DNA of 64,000 nt, taken from the NCBI GenBank assembly GCA_958496175.1, contig OY292278.1, forward strand, positions 33,728,001 through 33,792,000, written 5' to 3'. The notes under the pieces are model-generated. The model saw only the letters and a list, made by a program, of their open reading frames with translations. It did not search any database and was not told the origin of the DNA. The position numbers and the translations under genes are program-made. This DNA comes from Sisyra terminalis. Taxonomy: Eukaryota > Arthropoda > Insecta > Neuroptera > Sisyridae. Each line of letters opens with the position of its first letter. Position 1 is the first letter of the stretch. Below are positions 1 to 11,565 of this stretch, in pieces.

Positions 1-151
1 GCGACGGGAACCATCGGAAAGAATTGTTTCCGAAGATGTTTTGCTTCATCCCTGGTTGGCTCGGGAAGACCGCGACAGCTTTTCAAACAGCAGTAGCAGT
101 CGAAACAACGATCAGCAAGTTCCCGACTTGTGTTTCGACGATGACGACTAA
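1..151 (+). CDS. trbl: Tribbles pseudokinase, C-terminal end (5' partial)
   Basis: The open frame from base 2 to the TAA at 149-151 encodes about 49 residues and continues upstream of the window. It starts with RREPSER, which matches the end of the kinase-like domain of tribbles proteins. Next come a VLLHPWLA segment (the alpha-I region after the degenerate kinase core), a serine/asparagine-rich linker, and DQQVPD followed by an acidic end. In tribbles proteins the tail motif DQ-x-VP-D/E docks the COP1 ubiquitin ligase, and the ILLHPW region lies near the MEK-binding motif. Tribbles is a scaffold that directs substrates such as String/Cdc25 and C/EBP-type factors to degradation and restrains Akt signalling. 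Only the last exon is visible, so the pseudokinase core cannot be assessed. Identification rests on RREPSER, HPW and DQxVPD occurring in the right order and spacing. Confidence 0.85.
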   Translation, partial: RREPSERIVSEDVLLHPWLAREDRDSFSNSSSSRNNDQQVPDLCFDDDD

Positions 152-710
152 CTTCAATTAAGCGAACAGGCTGTGATAATATTTAAAAAAAATATACAAA
201 GATAACGCAGATTCATACTCGTAAAACAGTTCAAATCATGTGAAAAAAAATTGTTGGACTTAAATTTTCTCACATCAACCTATTTTCTTTGAATAATTTT
301 TTTTTTAATTTTTAATATCATTATTGCAATTGATACGTTATTTTTTACTATTATTTCCTGTATATAGATGCTAATGTGATCAATTTGATTGGTTTTCCTG
401 TTAATTTTATTTTTTTAAATGATGCCCATCGAATTTAGAATTAAATAGTTTTATTTTCTTTCTTTCTTATATACGTAATGGAATTTATAGAAAATGTGAA
501 TAAGGTAGGCAAGTACAATAATCTGAATAAATATTTATTACGTAACTGTAAGCTAAAATAATATTTATTTCCCTGTAAAAAGTGTAATATTTATAATATT
601 TTGTGTAACGCAAATATCTTGTTTGTACATGAATGATCTCAACCATTTGTTCTTTACAGAAATATGGGCTGTCATGTTCAAATAAAATATTTGTCTTCTA
701 ATTTATTCAT
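152..710 (+). other. Probable tribbles 3' UTR with poly(A) signals
   Basis: AT-rich noncoding sequence directly follows the tribbles stop codon. Canonical AATAAA hexamers lie at 526-531 and 681-686; a T/G-rich stretch follows the second near 720-745, which makes it the better candidate for the cleavage site. The UTR end is inferred from these signals only. Confidence 0.45.
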
Positions 711-3700
711 ATTACATGTAACGTACGTTGTTTCTATTGAATTCCTTCTTTCTGTATATTTTTTGTATTAATTTGGAGCCCTTTTTAGAATCACCGGGCA
801 ACTGTTCCAATTCGAAAAAAAATGTTTTTATTCTTTAATGTGTTTCTTTTTTGTTACTTTGTTCGATGGGTAATTCAACTATGTGCGAGTGATTGATCCT
901 ACCGATAATTATTATAAAAGATAAATATACTATTTTATTCCTTTTATTGGAAAAATTAAACGGAAATGAATAAAATTTATATTAAACACAAACTACTGTA
1001 TCAAATAAAATCTATAATAGAATAGAATGAAATATTGGATATTGCAGTTAAATGCATCACAGGTTCAAATTAAAAAAAAGTGCAAATATTTTTGCCATTA
1101 CAAAAATATTTGAGAATAAATAAGCGAAGTTAATTTGATTGTGAATTTATATAATGGGACGAAATCTTTTTTGAACTTCGCTTCTGCTTATGTACTTTTA
1201 ATGTGCCAACGATACTAAATATCTATGTACTTTTAAGTTTAAACAAGTTTGCAATATCATTTTTAAAATTATTAATTAAAACATTTAATTATTTCATCTG
1301 TTCAAATATATATATATATATAAATATTTATATAAACTCAATAGTAAAAACATAAAATTTTAATGTAGAACTTTATGGAACCATCAGTATATTTCTATTC
1401 CCAACTTTTTATGATTTGTTACATAATATTTTCAAAAATATCATGTTTCTATTTGAAAAGTATATTCTCTTTTTATAAATATATCTCTCTAAGACTGAAC
1501 GAAGCATGTATTAATTTATAAAATTTACATTTAGGAACATGAAGGTTTACTGTTTCAAGAAAATCAGTGAAAGAAACTATTACGAATAACCAAAGTTTAA
1601 ATGAACGTTTCATTGCTGTTTCGAAAGCTAATACTTTCTTTTACTGAACATTTCAACAAAAAATAAACGATCGATTGGACAAATAAGTCTCAGTTTGCTC
1701 GTTGTGTCTAATATTATTTTATTCATTATTATTTATTTTTGAAAAAAGAAACAATATGTACTATTTCGATATATATATATAGTGCAGTCTACCGAAAAAA
1801 TTAGTATAAAAGCATATTGTGATCTCGTTGAAATATAGGACCATTACTAATCGGGTGATCCTAATGCATTATTTTATATTTAAAAATTATAAATCTTTTT
1901 TTTTTGGGAAAATTATCTCAAATTAACATTTGACTTTTATTTTCTTGAAAACAAACAAAGCATTTTCATTGATATTTGCGTTGAAATTTGCATTCTACAA
2001 CTTATTGATACTGATTACATATTATCTTATTCATAATATTTGTAGGTTTATCAATATTATAAATGGATGTTGTCTCTTAATGCTTGTTTCTTCTGTAATA
2101 TTAATGTAAAGTAGCATTGTTTAGTGATTAAGGAAAATATACATGTATTTCCAGTACATAAATGTTTCTCAAATTGCAATAACTTGATTAAAAAATATTC
2201 GTCACATATCTAAATTATATTCTATTCTGAAGTTCATGTACCATCCTAGTTCTTTATATGTAAAAAACAATACAATTTAAGTCATTGTAACAAATATTAA
2301 ATGTTCATATAGTTATTGTAAATGTTGTAAATAGCTTCCTTTCAACTATTCTTTGTCAACCATATCCAATCAACGTATTTAAGTTTTTGTTGTCGAAAAT
2401 ATATTATTTAACTAAAACACTGTAAAGTATTTTATTTCTCTTTCAACCCTTATCCACATCTTCTTTTCAGACTTCATACAAACTTAATAACAGCCATTCA
2501 AATAGTTTATGACATCACGTCTTATTTCACTGAGTTTTATTAAAAATTTCCAGAAACTTCAATCTGGCTTTCCCTGTTATTAAATCGAATAAAAACTAAA
2601 AAAAATGTTGATAATCTTTTTTACGTTTTACAGCCACTTTACTCCAACAATAAGCTCGTTTTAATATTCTCCAAGTATGCTTTATTAAACGAAGTATTTA
2701 TGCGATAAACTTTGTCACTACAACAATAAACGAAAAATATTCTCATAAAATGGCGTTCCTATTGATAGAATCTTATATATTATTTTTGGAAAAAAGAAGT
2801 ACGTTATAATAAAAACCAAACATATTTTGCTTTTATTTCATAAAAAAGCGACATAAATGTGATTCAAAACGACAAATATGAATCAATAGAATATGGGAAA
2901 TAAAAGGTCGCAATTGAAAAGGCAAATTAAAGCGTTTGAGTGAAACATGAAATGACTTCATCAAGGCTAATTTATATAAGTAATAACTTGGATAGGATTC
3001 AAAGAAAATTGCCTCATACAATCCACATAGTAACTGAAAAAACATATTGATTAGTAATTTAGAAAGATGGAAAACTGGAATAGTACAAACAGTAAAATAC
3101 ATTAAATTTAAATTAAATTTTATTTTTGGTTGAAGGTTCGTTTTTATGATCACCGGTTACGATTCAAGCTTTAATTTACTTTAAAACAAAACAAATAGAA
3201 ACGTTCGAAAAAGTCAATAGCTTCTATTGTGTTTTACTATATAAAACAAAAACTTTATAAATAATTTATTGATCACAATATAGAAAACTTTTGTTAATAT
3301 AATAGTTTAAAAACGTAACATTTGTTCAGCTATTAAAACCAATACATAAAATAGTTCCCATAAAAGTGAAAAATATTTTTATACATGAATTCGATAATGT
3401 ATGAATTCAATTATTTATTTTTTGCTATTTTTTCCGTTCTTTTAAGTTTAAACAAATTAAATGAATTATAACTTCAAAACACGTATTGCGACCCTGCTAA
3501 AAGAAAACATTTTGAAACCATTACATTTAAACTGCTTTTAATAACTTCAAACGACTTTAAATAACCAAAAATGGGTTTTTTGCATATTTAAAATCCCATT
3601 AAATATCTTTTTATAACGGGGCAGAACTACTTAATCTATGTACAACCGAAACTGATTATAGTTTTCATCAAAACTGTTTGAGCTATGTACTATTGTAACA

Positions 3701-4450
3701 GTTTTAGTATGTATAATTAAAACAGTTTAAAGTTTGAACACTTTTGTTTCATTGTTTAACTTTTGTTTGTTTCAACTGTTTTTGAGGTTTATGGCTAGAA
3801 CTTTTAAACTTAAATATCACCAAAACTTTTTATTCTGTTATTTAGCACTATCGTTTTTAAATTACGATGTTTTCACGTATATGTTCTATAAATGACGAAA
3901 GCTGCTTTGAAACGTCGAAACAATAATTAAAAAATTGATATATCTATCCATTATTTATTATCAAACTTCCAAATATCACAAATAATATTTTAATATTTGA
4001 TATTTAATTTAAATGTAATCATCATTATCTTATTGGTGTATACTTTATAACTATTTATTCTTGTAAGCTCAAAAGAACTGTTTTTGTGGCAAAAATGAAA
4101 AAAAAATCGAAAGAAGAATAAAAAATTAACGGCGTACCTAATTATCAATATGTCTTTTTCCCAGCACGTTGATATTAAAATTTTGCATATACCTATGTTT
4201 TATACCAAAAATAGGTATACTATCCTCATAAATTTACATAATCTCCAAATTTTATGCGTTGTTATACTATTGTAACGATGCAGGTACTCATATAGAATAG
4301 TAAAAGATAATCGATTAGAATTGGAGCTATATTTACATTTAATAATGAGAAATATCAAAATTATTTCCGAAAATAGTACCATATGGTTTACACCTTATTT
4401 GAGAGAGTTGTACTTAAATATTTAATTTAATTAAAATTAGTTCTGCCTTT
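711..4450. other. Intergenic, no gene recognised
   Basis: I see only short AT-rich chance ORFs. Short TA runs lie near 1306-1321 and 1771-1780. A possible Penelope-like tail is listed separately at 3885-3960. Confidence 0.6.
3885..3960 (+). mobile_element. Possible 3' tail of a Penelope-like element
   Basis: A phrase of the form GACGAAAGCTGCTTTGAAACGTCGAAAC is split here as GACGAAAGC (about 3894-3902), TGCTTTG and AAACGTCGAAAC. It is followed by an AATAAT-rich tail. The arrangement of a small AAAG/CTTT hairpin followed by GAAACGTC recalls the degenerate hammerhead-type sequences near the ends of Penelope-like elements. No reverse transcriptase frame was found beside it, so this is a weak motif-based suggestion. 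Confidence 0.2.
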
Positions 4451-4451
4451 T

Positions 4452-4566
4452 TTATTGTTTTTTATCGTCGCTTTATAATTATGGCATTTAACGACTCTAG
4501 CATTTATAAAAATTCGTATTTCGAGACATATTAAAAATTTGCTCGATACGAGATTCGAACCCAAAT
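4452..4566 (-). mobile_element. tRNA-derived SINE, 5'-truncated copy
   Basis: Read on the minus strand, this carries a good Pol III B box (GGGTTCGAATCTC at the 4566 end). The shared body of the local SINE family follows: GCAAATTTTT, a run resembling TTTTTATAAATGCTAGAGTCG, and the tail ATAAAGCGACGATAAA. The tRNA-like A-box head is missing. The same body occurs at 41478, 56461, 57331, 59897 and 60259, which is how the family was recognised. Confidence 0.65.
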
Positions 4567-4805
4567 GTTTAGCTTTTTTTGAGTTAAAAGAAATCGTAAC
4601 CAGTGTGAAAAGATAGCATAATATTAAATTGTTGTGATAGAAAGTTAAAGAAATTATTGTAGAATTACGATATACGATGGACAAAGGTTTTTTTCTCCAT
4701 AATACATGACTACATGAAAAAAAAGAGGTTTGAAATGCCCTGCGAAAAATAGGTCAAAAAGTCGGTTAGCAGAAAAAAAATGGAATAATTCAAAGTAATA
4801 TAGTA

Positions 4806-5720
4806 TGATTAACTGATGGAATAAAAACATACGATGGAATAGGCGCTGGAATATGGAGAGAAAATCCCTGAAAACGAATAACCGTAGACAGTTGTATGCC
4901 TGAAAAAAATGCCCACCGTATTCAAAACAAAAGTTTATTCCATCATCATACCATATGCATCATCATGTGCCCTTATGCCTTTATACATTATGCAGGAGAA
5001 AATATCATAAAAATGATAAGAATCTTCTTAGATACCCAAGCCGCAATTAAAGCGATCGAATCTCAACAGGCGAGCACCGAACGCAAACACTTTTCACTTA
5101 GTTTGCTACATCCAACAAAATAACAGTTACCTTAGTGCCAGGGCATTCTGGTATCAAAGACAACGAAGAGGTTTGCAAAAACAGGCTCAAGTATGTCATT
5201 TTTGAGCCCAGAATCTGCTATAAGAATGCCGATGTGCAGAATACTAAATCAAATAGCCAAATGAACCCAAAATTGGAATAACTACTATGAAAGCAAATTC
5301 TCAAAGATTATGATAAAAAAACTTCTGTAAAGTCATAAGAAAAGGCTTCTAAACTAAAAAAAAGAATATCAGAATGCTGTTAGGTCTATTAACTGAACAC
5401 TGCAATTTGAGAAAGGATCTACAAATTATAGGAAAAAATATTGAGTCATGAATGCATGCAGGAAATGTGGCGGAGGAAAGGAAACTATGTATTATTTGAC
5501 TGCCCAGCAATTCAAAGTAGTCTCGGCTCTCTTGGTTCACCTGCACATAAGCTGGAAAACATAGTCAAAGATTCAGTTGAGTATCTACTGGTATATATCT
5601 TAGAAGCAGACCTTACTAATTGGAATTAGAAACAAAACTGAAGCGCAACAGTTCTTATAGGACGCAGTGCAGAGGAACTTTTAGGAGAGGTTCCCAGGAC
5701 AACGAAGAATAAGAAAAAAC
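4806..5720 (+). mobile_element. Decayed non-LTR retrotransposon ORF2: RNase H and C-terminal zinc-binding region
   Basis: The plus-strand frames, broken by stops and frameshifts, give recognisable pieces in the right order. LTDGIKTYDGIGAGIW near 4806 is the RNase H start with its first catalytic Asp. FLDTQAAIKAIESQQAS follows near 5022 and corresponds to the usual DSQAAIKAL. VTLVPGHSGIKDNEE near 5128 matches the usual WVPGHSGIxGNE. Then LLTEHCNLRKDLQIIG lies near 5375, and a degenerate C..C...H...C segment near 5445-5500 ends in DCPAI. This is the C-terminus of a LINE of the RNase H-bearing R1/LOA/I/Jockey type. Reverse transcriptase is absent, so the copy is 5'-truncated and dead. It belongs to the same family as the fragments at 46852-47215 and 47335-47745. 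Confidence 0.75.
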
Positions 5721-8700
5721 AAAGAATTTTCTTCTTATATCTCTTGTTTATTTATATCACATTAAAATTTTACAAATGACAAAGGTATAATTTCATCTTA
5801 TACTTTATCTTGGAATATAAATCTAGATATTGATTGCAAAGTTATTATTTAGACTAACTGCTAGATTTTCTAACATATAACATTGGACAATAAATGCATC
5901 AATTAATGTAGCTATAATGGTAAGTACAGGATATACATACCTAAAACAATTACTGTTAGTAAAAACCACAACTTTTTGATGAAGATTTTGGCTACTTCAT
6001 ATGCTAACTTGACAAAATTGTGAACAGTTAAAAATGATCGAAATTTCAATGTTATACTGATAGCACTTATTGTTAGTATTAAGCACCTGAAAAAACAATG
6101 TGTTCATTTAAGTTGTGTGTTATGCATAGACAGTAATTGTTTTATTTATATCTTCGTGCTTCCTACGTTATAAAATTATAAAACAATAATTTTTATTAAA
6201 AACGATAACATATAGGTTGATAATAATGGACGCGAACCAGAAATCTGAGTAAGAAATACAAATAAACAAATACTTTCTAACTTAAATAACTCTTTAGTCG
6301 TATCCAATAACTACCGATTAATGTAAATGTAGCAGTTTTAATTCTTTCGGTATTTATCAGTTTAATTTATTTTTGTCTTTAAGTGTAATATCTTAGGAAA
6401 ATTAAAAATTCAATGGTAAAAGTATTAATATTGCCCTCAAGCAATGATAAATTTTCCTACTTATATCGTAATACAAAGATAAACGATAAAATGTAAGTAA
6501 ATATCAGTAAATTGTTTATTTTTTATAAAGAAATTGTTACAATTTTCACAAAATAATAAATGCACCAACTAAGTATCAATGTTAAAAAGAAGAATGGAAA
6601 TAATTAAACAGAAGCTATCGTTTGAGTATAAAATATGCTCGTAAATCTCGCTTCAAGTCATGTATAATAAAAAAATTCTAAATAAAATATCTTGATTTAT
6701 GGATTATGGATGCTAAACTTCAATTATAAAAAGTATAATAAATTATAAAACATTCGCACTTTTGATAAATTGAGTTTTAATTCCCTCTTATAAAATAAGT
6801 CACAAGTAAATATAATTAATCAATAACTATTCAAAATTACGTACATAGTTTTTATACATTGTACAGATTTCGTAGAGGATTTAAACAAAGAGTTTCAAAG
6901 TTAATAAAAATAAAAATGCTCATCTTGTCTAAAGATATTATGTTGCATTCTTATGTTATTGTACAATAATATTGCATTATCCGATGATATAATACCAAGT
7001 TTGGTTTTTTTGAGTAACATTCTTAAAATTTAATATTTAAATCAATATTTATATTATAAAGTATGAAAAACTGAAACACATAAAACTGAATTACGAAACA
7101 TTCAAATAAAAACCTTTATTAATTGAGTTCCTTGTTTAAATATTAAGTAAAACAAACGTAACAGACTATAAGCATCCATACAAAGGTAATGTCTCAATAG
7201 TCCTTGTAAATATATAATGTGATTATATATTGTATAATTTATTTCTATACAAATTTAGTCTGACGCAATTTTCAAGGGTAACGTCATTCTAGATTTCGCA
7301 AGAAAAATTAATAACAATTTGTATATAATATACAAATAATGAGCTATTTAACTAATGAAGAAGAAAAGAATAGAGAATTTAACGGCTCATTGACGATAAC
7401 ACCGTTGTTGACGATAGCGATATCTGTTCGTTATGGCCACTAGTTCGATCCCTTCAATGCGAAAAATTTAAGATTAAGGTCGTTTGACTATTAGTTCAAG
7501 GTTTCATTTCATATTACGTATATTTTAATTGTTTTAGACCTACTGACATTAAAATGTTTCCAACAGAAATATGATTGCGAAATATTCATTTCCATTTTGT
7601 TTCATTAACTAGATGGATATTTCCAAAGAAGAAAAGAAGACTAAATTATGTCATGTCTTTTATTTAATATTTAATTACCGTAATCGTTGGAGATTAAGTA
7701 ATTATAAAACAGAACAAAACTGTTATTTGTCTCGCAAAATTAGCGACTTACGCAAAAATCTACCCTAATAGAATTAATTGTTAATTTGACAGTATTATTT
7801 TTCATGAAGCTGATACTTCATTATAAAAATAATGCAATTTTAAAAGTTCTAAAATTGAAAACATTAAGATTAACATAAATTATTTAGCTGATTTTATTTA
7901 ATTTCTTAACATTATACTTGAGAAATACTAAAAATTCCAGTGTGTTTTTATCATTAAAAATTGTTCGCTCTGTAGAGCTTTGCAATTTATTGCTATATTT
8001 TGCGATCTGTCGCTATTGTAGTTTGCATTTATAAAGAAATCAAATAAATAAATAAAATCAAATTCAATCCAAAATCGTTATAAGCTATTGATCTACTAAG
8101 AATTATTGTTCGATAACAAGAGCTGGAAACTTCCTTTGTTCTAACGTTAGTTCCTGGTTGCCTATAGATCTTCTTTACATATTGCTTAAGAGGTATATTT
8201 CATCTATTTAATTGTTTTTTTCCAATATTGAAATCCAAACTTATTACTTCCTGCTACTAAAAAGATTGAAATGAATTGGAACCGCGCAATTCTTCAAAAG
8301 TGAAATTAAACTTAATAATTACTAAAACACTTAAAAGTAATATTGTTTGTGTTAAAACGTATTATTAAACTTGCAATTTAGTTAAGTTTGGATATAATTC
8401 ATTGGTCGTTAAAAACTGTGATATTTAAAACAAACCAAAGATGGTTTTCAAAATTAAGATTGCTAACACAGTTATTTTAACTTGAAGACTCCGGGTTTGG
8501 CAATGTTTCTGCGGGCTCCGGAATTTCAATAATATTCTCCGAATTAAGTGCTATTTAAATCACAGGCGTGCGATGTGATGAAGAAATATGATAAATATAA
8601 CACAACTTAGTGTTTAAGATCACCAACTTTCCAGTTTAAGCTCAGAGTATCCAGTAAAAAATAAATTTTCTCTGAACTCCAGTTTACAAAAACCAATCTC

Positions 8701-9226
8701 CGCTACTTTCTTCACTATCCTCTTACGATAATAATTGATTTTATAATCAAAAAAAAATATTTATTATATTAAGAATATAAAATGAGCTTTTAAAGCTTGT
8801 GAACGTTTTGATTTTGAATACTTGCTAAGTTTTTAAGATTTTTTTAAGTCTACTTTTATATTGAATGCAACTTTCCAGGCTTAGTTATACGATCACCGAA
8901 TTTTCTGTAATTTGAAGTGGGTAAACCTAATCAAAATTCTACTATTAATTTTCTACTATTAATCTATTGCATCTCTTGCTTCAATTTATCTTAATTTATT
9001 ATTAATTAATTCAACTCTAATCGCTCTAATCTATAAGCCCTATAAGTCTAAAGAACAGAGACATCTAGACTATGTAATTGGACTAAGGTTCTTAAAAAGG
9101 TGTTATCGGTAAAGAAGATTTAGTTTAAAAACTCAATCCAGTTTACTCAGTTTACTGATGCCCCTGATTGATCTTACTGAGTTATTGATTACTGTTGTTA
9201 CTGCTATTAAAATCGGCTCAATTAAA
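5721..9226. other. Intergenic, no gene recognised
   Basis: AT-rich sequence with no convincing ORF, RNA gene or complete repeat. A B-box-like GTTCGATCCC lies near 7444 without a matching A box. The last part, from about 9000, probably contains the BCDIN3D promoter and 5' UTR. Confidence 0.55.
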
Positions 9227-9994
9227 ATGAGTTCACGAGATCGACACGATCTAAGCTTTAAAGGAAATGATCCCGGAGCCGTAAAATTTGGAAATTTCAT
9301 AAATTATTATCAGTTTCATCCTCCTGAAAAACGGATGGAATTATTTGCAATCAACACATGGAAACACACATTGCCTTCAAAAATTGTCGCTCTGGACATT
9401 GGATGTAATACTGGGGTATGCTTTCCTGACAATAAACCTTAAAAAACTCAGTATGATTCTTTTCAGGATTTAACTCAACATTTATTTGATACCTTTTCGA
9501 CGATTACACCAAATGTGCAATTTCTAGGAATTGATTTGGACCAAACTCTTATTGAAAGGAGTATCGAAAAAAATGGAGCGAAAAACATAACATTCAAGTA
9601 TCTTGATTTCATGGATCAGACTCAAAGAATTTACCTTCACGAATATTTACGATTGTTAGGAGAGGAGAAGTTTAGTATTGCATTTTGTTTCTCTGTAACA
9701 ATGTGGATTCATTTAAATCATGGAGATGAAGGCTTAAAGACTTTTCTCCAAGAAATTTGCAAACTTGCCAATATAGTTGTTGTAGAACCTCAACCGTGGA
9801 AGTGTTATAAAACAGCAGTGCGACGAATGAAACGAAGTAGTTGTGAATTCGAAGGTTTTAAAAGTTTAAAAATACGTGAAAATGTGGAGCAGGAAATAGA
9901 AAATATAATAAAAACGAACTGTGAATTTATTAAAATACATGAATCATTACACACAGATTGGGGACGTAAAATTTTAGTTTATAAAAGAAAATAA
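9227..9994 (+). CDS. BCDIN3D: RNA 5'-monophosphate methyltransferase, BCDIN3D homologue
   Basis: Two coding exons, 9227-9415 and 9467-9994, are separated by a 51-bp GT...AG intron (phase 0) and give 238 residues. The SAM-dependent methyltransferase has GNF-x-Y...FHPPE near residues 22-34 and the SAM-binding motif DIGCNTG at 57-63. The family signature SVTMWIHLNHGD is at 139-150, and EPQPWKCY is at 170-177. BCDIN3D caps 5'-monophosphates with methyl groups, notably on cytoplasmic tRNA-His and on some pre-miRNAs. I chose the ATG at 9227 because of its AAA-ATG-A context and because homology starts soon after it. An in-frame ATG at 9158 would add 23 poorly conserved residues. The gene converges on BAP18, with 86 bp between the stop codons. 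Its AATAAA at 10069-10074 lies just before the BAP18 stop codon. Confidence 0.92.
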
Positions 9995-10080
9995 TTTATT
10001 TTACATTTAAATCTGCACATTACAATATACTGATATATGTTAATTATTTGTACGGTTCAATTTTATAAAATAAAACTATA

Positions 10081-10711
10081 TTATGACGTTACTTCTTCTG
10101 TGGCACCATCAAACTCTAATTTCACTTCTGAATGAAGCCCTTCTACATCAACTTCTGATACAGATGCATTTAACATATTTAATGTAACGTCTGCAGATTT
10201 GTTAATTATGTTTTGAGATTGTTGTGGTTGCAAAGCGGACTGATTCTGTTGAATGGACCGAATTGGAAGTCCAGCATCTTCAAATGCTTTTTTCTTTAGC
10301 GTCGCTCGAATTTGTTGCCTAAGGAAATGAAATAGGATTTTAATATAAAGGTTCCAGAGAAGAAATTGAGTACTTAAAACTTACACTGTACGCAATTTAA
10401 TGTGCTCGCTTATTTTATTTAAGTCATCCCCGAAATTTTTTACTGCGGATCTAAGCATCTCAATTTCTTCGTCAGTCCATTTACTAGTTTGGAAAATAAT
10501 TTAATAGGTTTAAACATGGAAATTGCTAGTGAATGTGTAAGCTTACCCTGCGGGGGAGTCTGAATTGGGGTGGAGTTGCATTGTAAGTTCTCCTAGCTTA
10601 TTGAATGCAGCTCCTGCTGCAGTAAAAATCTCTCCAACCTAATCATTAAAATTATTGATAAGTCTTCATGTTAATAAACAGATTGCATATTACCTTTGTC
10701 GCTGAATTCAT
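10081..10711 (-). CDS. BAP18: BAP18 homologue, SANT-domain chromatin complex subunit
   Basis: Four minus-strand coding exons were reconstructed: 10694-10711 (18 nt), 10547-10638, 10385-10483 and 10081-10318. All have GT...AG junctions, and the frame stays open for 148 residues. The N-terminal block ATKVGEIFTAAGAAF...LGELTMQLHP (residues 4-30) is diagnostic of BAP18 (human C17orf49). The SANT/Myb-like region is about 38-83 (KWTDEEIEMLRSAVKNFGDDL), and QQIRATLKKKAFEDAGLPI follows at 71-89. The tail is Gln-rich and then acidic. BAP18 is a small nuclear subunit of the BPTF/NURF and MLL1-WDR5 complexes and is linked to H3K4me3 chromatin. Because the gene is cut into small exons, no single long ORF reveals it. 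The minus-strand poly(A) hexamer (TTTATT on the plus strand, 9995-10000) starts immediately after the BCDIN3D stop, so the two mRNAs probably overlap antisense. Confidence 0.9.
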
Positions 10712-11565
10712 TTTTAAATTCTTTATTTAATTTACGTTTAAAATGTATTTGCAATTTTAAATATTTTCCTTTCAATTCTTGAGATTTTTCAAAAGAGCAT
10801 TTGCTCAATAAATTTGGTTTCAAAACGACGCTTGTTTACATCAATTCTTTGATCATACAACGACGTATTTTAGCCAATTTATTTTGAAAATCTCAAATCT
10901 AAAACAGAAAAAAATATAAATAGCTAGAAGGAATTTGTAATTTTAATTTGAAATAATAATACCTTGTAATTTATATTTCATAAATTGTTTTCAATAAAAT
11001 TTCTAACCTGTTAAGTGAAACTGACGCTTGCGTATTTAACCAAGAATTACGAACTTACTATTCAGTGGCTCGTCGCGTAATAGAGTGAAAATATTCAAAG
11101 CAAAAGGTCCATAAAAATTTTATGTCCACCACTGATGCTGACGCATCTTCAAAGAAACAGTTCCCTAACTGTTCGAACGTGGTTCGACGCGTTCGTACAG
11201 TTCACTGTGCATTAGCGTTCATTTGTGATCAGTTCTTATTCCATTCCTGTCAATCATTTTGTTTTAGTGATAAATTGACGTCTCATGATAAATCCAATTG
11301 TTATTGTTTTCGTTTTATGTTTTGATATTATTCAAGAGTGGCATTTTCAACAATCAAATCTCGCGTTATTGATTAAATAACTTGTGGAAATTATCTTTTT
11401 AATATTCGACAACGTTTTTTCCTTAGTTTTTCATGATTTTTCAACGAGATTGTGTAACGACAGTAAGGATTATTGTGCTGAAAATATGCAAATTTTCAAG
11501 CGATTCTAATTTTTAAATGTGACGTGTAATTCAACTAATGAACTGAATTTAAATAAATCATTACA
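10712..11565. promoter_or_regulatory. Shared upstream region of divergent BAP18 and MFSD1
   Basis: These 854 bp separate the two divergent start codons and must hold both 5' UTRs and promoters. The stretch 11026-11230 is richer in CpG than its surroundings (for example CTCGTCGCGTAA and TTCGACGCGTTCG). Initiator-like TCAGT sequences lie near 11061 and 11230. No clear TATA box stands out. An arrangement as a bidirectional housekeeping promoter is inferred from geometry and CpG content. Confidence 0.45.

Noticed and set aside
2833..4684. Minus-strand ORFs of 60-106 codons (2833-3153, 4200-4382, 4427-4684)
   Set aside because: AT-rich chance frames; the last is the shadow of the SINE at 4452-4566.
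7440..7460. B-box-like GTTCGATCCC
   Set aside because: No A box at the right distance and no SINE body downstream.
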